NCBI RefSeq assembly: GCF_964340395.1
Contig: NC_135565.1
Coordinates: 3,431,642 to 3,494,141, forward strand
Origin: Glandiceps talaboti
Lineage: Eukaryota; Hemichordata; Enteropneusta; Spengelidae
DNA: 62,500 nt
Direction: 5' to 3'
Below the pieces are notes generated by a model. It did not search any database, was not told the origin of the DNA, and saw only the letters and a program-made list of their open reading frames with translations. A program made the translations under genes and the position numbers. Shown in pieces: positions 53,820-62,500 of the stretch (its first letter is position 1; every line of letters starts with the position of its first letter).

Positions 53820-56430
53820 CGTATATCATGTACAGATTATTTATGTATTTCAAATATATCATTTGCATAATTAATTATTTTCAGTATTTAGGCTATATCT
53901 TAAGAATGTCCACTTCAAAACTAACATTATTTGGTACATACATTGATGATTGATGATGATAACAAAGTCCATGTGCTATATAAAGTTTGATAATGTAGCT
54001 TTTAGTTTTAATGACTCATCTCCATGATAAATGATTTTCAGTAAATAGGATATATCTTCAAAATGCATTCTTCAAATTCAAAAGTTGGTACATACTTCAA
54101 ACATATATAATCGCACATGTTCTGAAAAGCTTGGTGATGTTGTTTTTAGTTTAAATGACTCATTTGCATAATTAACGATTTACAGTAATTAGGCTATATC
54201 TAAAAAATGCACTTCAAATTCAATTCAATTTGGTATATTAAACTTTGCTAATCGCATATGTTCTGAAAGCTTAGTGATGTAGCTTTTAGTTTTAAATGAC
54301 TCATTTGCATAATTAACGATTTTCGGTAATTAGGTTATATCTTAATCAGATTGAAATTGAATGCCACTAATAAGGGCAAAACCATAGATTTTTGGTACTG
54401 CACACATTGTGGGAATGCAGAAATCTGAGCTATAGGTATTATACATGATGTACCCTTAATTGGAAATTTAATTATATGAAACTATATGAAATTTGAAGCT
54501 TGCACAGTTAACATATTGCATAATTATCGAAAAATCATTATGCAAATTAACAGTTAAAATTATAAGCTACATCAATGGCACCACTCCAAAACGGGAGTAT
54601 ACAATACTGATAAACTGCACAGTAACAGTTGAAATGACCCCGTGAACTTGAAATCTGGGCAGGCGTACACCAAGGAATGACATCACATTCTGGTCCCACT
54701 CACCAATTTCCATAGCCTGTGTGTGAGATAAACTCAACTGAAAGCAAAACAAACTGTGTAATGCAGTCACCAAAACAAACTGTGTAATGCAGTCACCAAA
54801 ACAAACTGTGTAATGCAGTCACCAAAACATGCTCTTATCTTCGCAGTATTGTTAAGGGTATTGTCTTGCTATCATAAATGTAATTCAAACTCCCTGTTCA
54901 AACCACACATTGCGCCCTCACTGTGCACTGAATATATAGAGGTCGATGTAAAGGTCAACAGTGTCACTACAATTTTGCGAAGTAATACACGTAGGCTAGA
55001 TCGTGAACAACAGTGTTGAAGACCAACAATTTATTTCCGTAGGCTTACAGATTTCATAATATTATTATAAATCATACTTTATTACACCGGATGAATGTGT
55101 TCAACGAAAGTGTATATTTCTGCGTTAATAACACAATCACATGGCGCACACCAAACAGCAGTAGCTATAGCTTGATATTGGGAGAAATTGCAAACAACAG
55201 GGTAAACTTGAAAGTTCGACGTTAATATCATACTTCCTAAATTTCTAATCGAAAATCTACGAGATTTAAATTGAATGCCTCCTGTAAGGGAATCACCAAT
55301 TATGCAAATTACCCATTAAAATGATATTCAAAAGATATGGTAATGACGTTTTTTGACAAAGCCGAAGTACTGACAATAATTAATTATGCAAAGTGTTCCC
55401 TAAATCTTTAGGTGAAATCGACGGCTTTTATGGTACATATGTACTCTGTTACATTTAACGTATTTACTATTAAATTGTATGGAAATTGAAGTATGCAGTC
55501 TAAAGATATTGCCTAAATACCAAAACTCATTAATTAAGCAAATTATTTATTAACAATGTAGGGTACATCAGAAAACATTATAGGATACTTATTTCTTATG
55601 GTTAAAGTATGTACGAATGGTACTGCAATTTAAGTATGCAATCTTAAGACATAGCCTAATTGCCGAAACTCATTAATTATGCAAATTATTCCTTAACACT
55701 GTGAGATACATCAATAAACTTTACAGGACATATGGGATTTATTAAGGTTAACGTATGTACTGAATTGTACTGAAATTGAAGAATGTATTCCGAAACTCAT
55801 CATTGTGCAAGTTATTCATTAATACTGTCAGGTACATCAACAAATTATATAGGCCACATAAAATTTGATATGGTTAATGTATGTACTGAATGGTATTGAA
55901 AATTGAAGTACACAGTCTTAAAATATAGCCTAATTACCGAAACTCATTAATTATGCAAATTATTCATTAACACTGTAAGGTGCATCAACAAACTTTACAG
56001 GACATATGAGATTTTTTTAAGGTTAACGTATGTATTGAATTGTGTTAAAATTGAAATATATATTCTTAAATTATAGCCTAATGACTGAAACTCATTAATT
56101 ATTCATTAACACTGTCAGGTACAACAACAAATTGTATAGGCCACATACGATTTGTTATGGTTAATGTATGTACTGAATGGTATTGAAATTGAAGTACGCA
56201 GTCTTAAGATATAGCCTAATTACTGAAACTCATTAATTATGCAAATTATTCATTAACACTGTCAGGTACATCAACAGATTGTATCGGCCACATACGATTT
56301 GCTATGGTTAATGTATGTACTGAATGGTATTGAAATTGAAGTCTTAAGTTATAGCCTAATTACCGAAACTCATTAATTATGTAAATTATTCATTAATTGC
56401 AGTGGCAAACCAAAGATCACTTGATTAACA
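53820..56430. mobile_element. Cluster of composite repeats, about 15 units in both orientations
   Basis: 53820-54350 holds units in minus orientation (TTTGCATAATTAACGATTTT). A head at 54358 (GAATGCCACTAATAAGGGC) and another at 55274 (GAATGCCTCCTGTAAGGG) open plus-orientation series, with units spaced about 150 bp to 56430. A 26-bp triplicate (CAAACTGTGTAATGCAGTCA) lies at 54750-54830. Confidence 0.8.
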
Positions 56431-56574
56431 ATACTATTTGTAAAAGACCATGGCAACGAAATTTAAAGCCATCATTCAAACCTTTAAGATTACTATACCG
56501 CCTATTATACCGCCTGTCTGTCTGTCCGTCTCTGTGTGTCTCTATCAGTGTCATCATTTACTTTACCAGATTTA

Positions 56575-56720
56575 AACTGAATGCCTTCCATAACGGTAAT
56601 ATTGAGCTTTTTGTTCCTACACATAATAATTACTGGAATGCAACAATCTTTGTTATAGTAGCCTAATAGTACATGATATACCCCTAAATTGGCAAAAAAG
56701 TGTGCCAAACTATAGAAATC
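56575..56720 (+). mobile_element. Isolated head of the composite repeat family
   Basis: GAATGCCTTCCATAACGG, then TTGTTCCTACACATAATAAT and ACATGATATACCCCTAAATTG, matching the heads at 45590 and 54358. Confidence 0.7.
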
Positions 56721-57514
56721 TGAAAGTACTTTGTGATATCAATCTATGTACATGTAGTGGAACAGATGTAATGGCTTTTGAAATCAAATTATTCAAATTT
56801 ACAGGGATACACATACATCCGACATGCATGCATACAGACATACGTACATATACCCATGCATACAGAACAAATGTATAGATTGCTTACTGGTATCATTTGA
56901 ACAAAATGAATTTTAGCTCTATATGTATGATTTTTGAAGTCCCAGTGAAAGTTAGTTTTCGAAAAAGTAACTTAATAACTTAATAATTTGAATAACTGTT
57001 ATTCAAATATCCGCTACCTATTCTCAATACAGGAAAGCTTGACTCGACTTTGAACACTACGACTTTCGCGATCCCCTATATACCCGGGATATACGAGTAC
57101 ACTCGTTTCCACGGCAAATAAACAAAATTCAAACTGTCGTAACATTGCTAGCACGCATCAGAAAGTTTACATACTTTATAATAAGCATGATACTGCTCGC
57201 TCTATACTTTGATTCTCGTTTACGGCGGCAATACCCTTTATGTAGCACTCAGTTCAAGAATTTCGTGATGCACGCCACAATAAGGTGAATTTCCATGGCT
57301 TTCAAATTCGTTTGGTTTCTCAAAATATCAAATTCAGATCTGGACAGAAACTTATCGATATATATTTTGATATACGTACCTTTCAATACAAACAACCCAA
57401 ATACTTTGAACGGTCTAGAACAAAGCCAATCAATGTCGGAAAATTTGGGATAATTTGACCCAATTAAACCACTTAGTACACTGCCCAACATTGCAACACA
57501 GTAACAACATGTAG
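56721..57514. other. No gene seen
   Basis: Unassigned. It contains short TACA-rich patches only. Confidence 0.4.
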
Positions 57515-57585
57515 TTTTTACCTCCCGTTAAGGGTACGGGAGGTACTAAAAAGGGGATGTCTGTCTGTGTGTCTGTCATACGTCC

Positions 57586-57634
<49 letters not shown>

Positions 57635-57735
57635 TGTGTCTGTGTCTGTGTCACCATTTTCTTAAAGACGACTGGCTCAATTATAATGAAATGTTTGGGG
57701 TAATGGCTAGACCTGATTAGTTTTTGAGGAGTTTT
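57515..57735 (-). mobile_element. Tail of composite repeat with terminal hairpin
   Basis: TACCTCCCGTTAAGGGTACGGGAGGTA (split: TACCTCCCG and CGGGAGGTA arms) forms a hairpin. It is followed inward by GT/CTGT microsatellite and the inverted AGCCATTACC tail. Confidence 0.8.
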
Positions 57736-57740
57736 TGAAA

Positions 57741-58150
57741 CTAGGAATGGGAAATTGAGTGCAGGCAGTCTTCGTCAACACCTATGATCTTGAGTGCCTT
57801 CTTCTGGATGTTGTTGAGTTGGCTGAGAGTAGTTGATGAAGCATTTATCCAACACAGAAATGCATATTCCATGACACTGCGGACTTGTGCTTTGTATACC
57901 ATTGCTCTGCCTATGGGGTCAAGTTTGTTGGATACTTTTCTCAACGCACCAAGTTTCTGTCCAACTCTGGTGGTAATGGATGAGGTGTGTTTGGACCAAG
58001 CAAGCTTGCTGTCGATGATTATACCTAGCTGACAGTCTCCAAAGTAGAGATTCAATTTGGATGGGGTTGTTTTTCGTGATATTATCATCGACTTAGAGTT
58101 TGTTGGCATTGATGGAGGAAGCTTCTGAATCCTGGTCTGACAAGACAACT
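57741..58150 (-). pseudogene. LINE reverse transcriptase fragment, minus strand
   Basis: Encodes KSMIISRKTTPSKLNL, LGIIIDSKLAWSKHTSSI, KLGALRKVSNKLDP, AMVYKAQVRSVMEYA and LNNIQKKALKIIGV, the thumb and C-terminal region of Jockey/CR1-type reverse transcriptases. The residues normally found between LYFGD and LGIIID are deleted. No catalytic motif is present. 5'-truncated. Confidence 0.87.
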
Positions 58151-58856
58151 GTAATAGATCTCTTAGATAGGTAATTCTGTAACTTACTGAAACCCCTAGG
58201 TTTACAATTATATTAACTCCATTTCTAATATTGTACTTTATAATTAGCTGAATTAATATATAATGGTAATAGTTCACTCAATCTAAGAGATATCCTAGAA
58301 CTTTTGGTTACTAAACAATGAATATTTTGTATGTCCGTGCACAGACAATCATACTTCTCATAGGGTTCCTGTCTAAAGACGTTTATATATGTGAAGCAAT
58401 GGATTTGGGACAGCAATTTACCAGATACACTTAAAATTACTGAAATTGTAAAATGTAAAATTAACTATGCAGTGTGCTGTATTGTGCTTTAAGAATCTAG
58501 AGTGCCTTTTGCACTAACAAGAAGAATATTTCTTGTCAACAGATGTCGGGGGGGGGTCCAGTGTTTTTTTTTATTTGTTAGGGGGGGTGGATTGTTTTAT
58601 GGATGAATCGCAGGGGGGGTCACCATTTTTAAGTACAACACGAACAAGAAGTCACCGGCCCACCCGATCGCCCAACTGATCGCTCCCTAAGACCCTTCTA
58701 ATCAAGTTCGATTATTTTGAAGTTGGGAGGGAGTGGTTTACTGGATTCAAACAGAGATAACTAACTAGTTAGTTGTCTGTGATTCGAATGTTTTTTTTTT
58801 GTCCTTGTTGTCACTACATGTTAAGATTAATTTGAATGTTGAACTTTCTCTTACAG
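58151..58856. other. Upstream region or 5' intron of the receptor gene
   Basis: Contains a G-run repeat (58545-58690), TCGGGGGGGGGTCC and AGGGGGGTGG, like a segment at 48405-48540. No exon seen. Confidence 0.5.
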
Positions 58857-58903
58857 GTCCCAAAGTCATCATTGGATTAGACTGAGAAAAACTATCTTTA
58901 AAG

Positions 58904-60226
58904 ATGGCTATAACATCAATATCTACTCAGAACGTATATACATTGCAGACTGGTCATTCTACATATCAAACACCATCGAGCACGATCAGCGAAACTGAAG
59001 GTACGATAGAGTGGACCACTGAGGATAAAATCGGTCGTTCTAGCTATAGCATGCTATGCCCCATTGACATCGAGCCATGGGACACACCCATAGAGGTATC
59101 TGGTATCATCATTATCAGTATCATCGGTGTCCTAGGCAACGGCATATTCCTCATCGCCTTTATCAACTTCTATAAGCAGAGTCTAGATCGGCATCCCTTG
59201 ACTTTGTTAATTCTGAATCTTTGTATAACGGATATATTGTCGACAGCAGTGATTGACCCATATATAGCAGTTTCTGCAATTTTCCAGGCACCTCCATTTG
59301 GGATGGTTGTCTGTAATGTTTTTTATGCTGCATTTTTTACAGCTCTTCAAGTCTCGATCCATACATTGGCCACTATAGCAGTGTATAATTACGTCCTTAT
59401 CACAAAGTCCAAAGCAGTGCACATGAAAATATTTAGTAAAAAAAATTGTGTATGTTTCTGTATAGTTATTTGGTGTAGTGACCTAGTATTTGCGATTGTA
59501 ATGACATCACAGATGGCTGATGTTATGTATTACGATAGCGTTTTCTACTTGTGTACTCCTGACCCTTCTCAAACGCCAGTATCTTTAGCAATATTGGCGG
59601 TTTTGCATACATATATTCTTCCCTTTGTGATAATGACTATCTGTTACGTTAATATATTGAGGAAAGTATGTATAAAAGGGTGTTCCAAAGCATTTTCATC
59701 GCACGCGGAGGATACCCAACCGTATGAAATCACCACACGGAAGACACACAGAGAAGTCACACGGAACATTCTTACCTTTCTGGTTGTTTTTCTGCTCTGT
59801 GTGTCCTTAAATATAATTGTAATACTATTTGGGGTTGATTGTTTCACCTTTCCTTATACGTTTCTCAAATTTGCCATGTTCTTTGTATTGGCAAATTCGG
59901 CTATCAATCCATTTCTTTATTCATGGAAAAATAAACGTTATGCCGGCGCCCTTAAAGCAATTATCACTTTTAGGATCAAACAATATAGATTGGAGTTAGC
60001 TGGCGTCGTCCATGACAAATGTAAACATAAGGAAAACAGAGAAAGCCAGAGTAAAGTTGCTGACGTTATCATTGCGCAAGTGATGAGAGAGAAAACAGCC
60101 CAAATGTCAAGGGAAATGGACGCGCCAACTTTCTCAATAAGCAATATCCCTATTGGAACCTCCATCTCTCGACGATCTGAATGTATTAGGGGTATTGAAT
60201 CAAAATTACCGCAAATCGACGTTTAG
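58904..60226 (+). CDS. Divergent rhodopsin-like (class A) GPCR, 440 aa
   Basis: A single coding exon starts at 58857 after TTTCTCTTACAG. ATG at 58904 (AAGATGG). Seven hydrophobic segments: about 64-88 (LGNG, Asn79), 99-119 (NLCITD, Asp110), 135-160 (Cys137), 181-201, 226-250, 287-310, 318-340. Cys217 would pair with Cys137. NPFLY (335-339) is the NPxxY motif. Unusual: the DRY position reads YNY (161-163), and TM6 lacks the CWxP tryptophan and proline (FLLCVSLN). The N-terminal 60 residues are Ser/Thr-rich without a signal peptide, and the tail is long and basic. The TM7 lysine of opsins is absent. Ligand unknown; I cannot place it in a named subfamily. Confidence 0.92.
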   Translation: MAITSISTQNVYTLQTGHSTYQTPSSTISETEGTIEWTTEDKIGRSSYSMLCPIDIEPWDTPIEVSGIIIISIIGVLGNGIFLIAFINFYKQSLDRHPLTLLILNLCITDILSTAVIDPYIAVSAIFQAPPFGMVVCNVFYAAFFTALQVSIHTLATIAVYNYVLITKSKAVHMKIFSKKNCVCFCIVIWCSDLVFAIVMTSQMADVMYYDSVFYLCTPDPSQTPVSLAILAVLHTYILPFVIMTICYVNILRKVCIKGCSKAFSSHAEDTQPYEITTRKTHREVTRNILTFLVVFLLCVSLNIIVILFGVDCFTFPYTFLKFAMFFVLANSAINPFLYSWKNKRYAGALKAIITFRIKQYRLELAGVVHDKCKHKENRESQSKVADVIIAQVMREKTAQMSREMDAPTFSISNIPIGTSISRRSECIRGIESKLPQIDV

Positions 60227-60262
60227 AAATTAGTGCATTCTTAATGTAGTATTCGCCTCGTG

Positions 60263-60268
60263 AATAAA
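60263..60268 (+). terminator. Polyadenylation signal of the GPCR
   Basis: AATAAA 37 bp after the stop codon. Confidence 0.6.
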
Positions 60269-60269
60269 C

Positions 60270-61216
60270 TTTTAAACTTGTGCGGATACTCTGTATAAAA
60301 AGAAATGTGTGCTCAATCTCATGAGAAACCTTGAGAAAAACTGGCCGTCAGAGAGCCGCCCTGCTATGGGTGCTATGTAATTCATCACCATCTATTTGTA
60401 TAGGGGGCAAAGGTGAGGTTAAAGTTGTCATAAGCACTTTAATTGATGTAAGTCACCAAAAGTCACTTTCACCACTTTTGCATCACGCGTCTTCTTAAAA
60501 TATGAGAAATACAATTATTAAAATTAGCCATGACTCGACACCTACTGTTGTACACTTGAGGTAGAGCAATCTGGGTATGTTGCCCAATGACCAATGCTGA
60601 TATCACCAAGAGCAATAGTGTATGTATCTGTTGTTTATACCTTACAGATTGATTAGATAGAACCAATATATTGATTAAGTACAACCAATATGAAGCTGGA
60701 CTGATAGTTATGGACACTGATGACATCAGCAGACGGCACCATACCCAGAATTCCCTACACCAGAGTATAGAAATCAGTTCTAATTTGAATAATTTTATTT
60801 CTCCTATTTCATAGAAATTGGGAATGTAGAGAAATGTGTTGAAATACACTTGTTCATGTTTCACTGGACATCAACTGAAGCAGCCTTTACCAAATCAGCC
60901 TTTGCTTTGTTCATCTGTAATATGTCATAATAATAGTTATTTTAGTTTGTGTCCGTGTTATCCAGCCGATAGTTGGCTTACCCATATCATATTAGCTTTA
61001 CCTACGTATCTTACAGTTCAACATATTTGATAAATTCTAGGTGTGTAATTCTACATGCCTATCTTAGACAGTTGTAATGTAAACTTATACCATATGCGAC
61101 ATATTCCGATACCCTCCTTACAGTCATATTTGAAAGAATTCTCACTAGAGGGCGCCCCACGTATGAAAAATGTAGGAATAAATCACATGGTATTACATGA
61201 AGCAGTAAACAAATTG
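60270..61216. other. No gene seen
   Basis: A 131-codon minus-strand frame (60469-60864) has no recognised similarity. CACTAGAGGGCGCC at about 61144 resembles a CTCF site. Confidence 0.4.
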
Positions 61217-61332
61217 TAGCTAAACAACTCTCTGATAGTAGAATGTTTTGACTGGTTGAGCACCCTTTAATTTTAGCTAAACAACTCTCTGATAGTAGAA
61301 TGTTTTGACTGGTTGAGCACCCTTTAATTTTG
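61217..61332. repeat. 58-bp perfect duplication
   Basis: TAGCTAAACAACTCTCTGAT to CACCCTTTAATTT occurs twice in tandem with no mismatch visible. Confidence 0.95.
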
Positions 61333-61826
61333 CAGCGAAACAGTAGACAATTATTATTTTTTTCATTCAAAGTTCAAATATGACAGTTATATCTTACTTT
61401 GTATCCAAAAGCTAATCCGAACAGCATCTGTAGTGGTCAAAATATATTGTCCTTTTGTCTTTCTTATAATCGGAAGTTAGCAAGGGGTTTTCTGTGAAAT
61501 AATGTTTTGTTACCGTATAATTTAGACAGATCAACAGAGTAATGACATGGATTGAATATCTGAATAAATTTTTGATTCAGCAATTGCACACAGCAGTATA
61601 TTTTTAAATAGCAATTTCAATTCCATGTGTGTTCTGAAATTCTATACGAGCAACATTTCCTGTAGCTTAACATTTAACCTGTAGTCCAGAAGGATTAACG
61701 CTAATACAACTATCGTAAGTGCTGTTTTGATTTTTTCTTAACATTTAGCTCATCTCCAAACCTACAAACAGTCTTTGATCCGGTTGCGTTTAAGCCAAGT
61801 CTCACCACACATAAGATGTGCAAATA

Positions 61827-61900
61827 CATAAAGTGGCTATATGGAAGAGGATTGAGTATTTAATTTGGATTTTCAATTTTTACAACAATGTTATCATGAC
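61827..61900. mobile_element. Diverged end of the 32190-type foldback element
   Basis: AAGTGGCTATATGGAAGAGG, TATTTAATTTGGATTTT matches AAGTGGCCATATGGATGAGA, TATTTATTTTGGATTTT. Confidence 0.6.
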
Positions 61901-61910
61901 ATCCTACTTG

Positions 61911-62500
61911 AAACAAGTCATTGAGAATGACATAGTCCCCGCTATGATTGGGTTTTAAGGAACTGGCAGTTTATGTTGTCATTTTCTTGATAGCACTACT
62001 CTGATCACGCAACAACACTTGTGAACCTAAATCAAAGCCTACTCTTCAAGATGACGTGATGGAATAAACCATTCAACAATAAAGGATGAGTCGGGTATGG
62101 GGGGGGGGGGACCGGTTCAAGCATGTCCTGAGTTAGGCTTTGGACATGAAAACTGTGCCAACAAAATCGCTGCCAGGCAGCCATATCAGATTGTAACACG
62201 ATGAAAATGGATATGCACATGTATGTCATAGAACACTGTGCTAATACCAACATTGAATGAGATCTGTTCAAGCATGTCTGAGTTATGGCTTTGGACATGG
62301 AAAATTCGCAAACAAAATGGCTGATAGGTGGCCATATTGGATCGTATCACAACAACAATGAATATGCGGCATTCATGTATGTCATAGAACACTGTCCTAA
62401 TACCAACTTTGAATGAGATATGTTCAAGCATGTCTGAGTTATGGCTTTAGACAGGGAAAATTCGCATACAAAATGGCTGCTAGGCAGCCATATTGGATCG
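61911..62500 (-). mobile_element. Inverted copy of the 36189-37257 composite element, runs off window
   Basis: Minus-strand CATTCTCAATGACTT tail at 61921, then units with AGCCATAACTCAGACATGC and GGTATTAGGACAGTGTTC. Interrupted near 62040-62110 by a segment with a 12-G run. Confidence 0.85.

Noticed and set aside
58904-60226. Opsin identity for the receptor
   Set aside because: The TM7 lysine that binds retinal (six residues before the NP of NPxxY) is a leucine here.
60469-60864. 131-codon minus-strand frame downstream of the GPCR
   Set aside because: No similarity, no splice or polyadenylation logic; AT-driven composition.

Overview
The window is animal genomic DNA: AT-rich, spliced genes with GT-AG introns, polyadenylation signals, non-LTR retrotransposon remains, foldback elements and a very high load of minisatellites and microsatellites. 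A CARD/NB-ARC/WD40 Apaf-1 homologue, a DPH4-type J protein and a divergent rhodopsin-like receptor fit an invertebrate bilaterian. The mobile-element types made me think of amphioxus, a hemichordate or a lophotrochozoan, but I cannot fix the species from sequence alone.

Left third (1-21593, minus strand): twelve exons of an Apaf-1 homologue, spliced in silico into 768 uninterrupted codons: CARD, NB-ARC, winged-helix/superhelical region and the first four WD40 repeats. The remaining WD40 repeats lie beyond base 1. Introns are packed with tandem arrays. The largest is a 4.2 kb array of a 34-bp unit at 1-4203.

Middle (21600-36100): tandem repeats, one plausible small plus-strand terminal exon (22317-22525), then a complete four-exon DNAJC24/DPH4 gene on the plus strand (27535-36092, 154 aa) with a J domain and a CSL-type zinc finger. 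Its introns are filled with dispersed repeats. An ETS plus YY1-like TATA-less promoter lies just upstream.

Right (36100-62500): a repeat landscape. It includes composite elements with internal tandem units, a 246-bp CACTA-like MITE with 3-bp target duplications, a 1,039-bp element with long inverted repeats and a perfect 9-bp target duplication, three decayed LINE fragments, a possible small two-exon gene at 46711-46996, and one clear single-coding-exon GPCR (58904-60226, plus strand).

The most interesting observation is that three intronic tandem arrays in two unrelated genes were seeded on real exon/intron boundaries. Apaf-1 intron 5 holds 12 extra copies of its own 5' splice site (36-bp unit, 21 exonic plus 15 intronic bases) and two extra copies of its own 3' splice site. 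DPH4 intron 2 begins with eight 30-bp-spaced copies of its 5' splice site. Two further Apaf-1 arrays carry donor-like hexamers in each unit in the sense of transcription. Many of these sites are strong consensus matches, so splice-site choice and length polymorphism deserve study.
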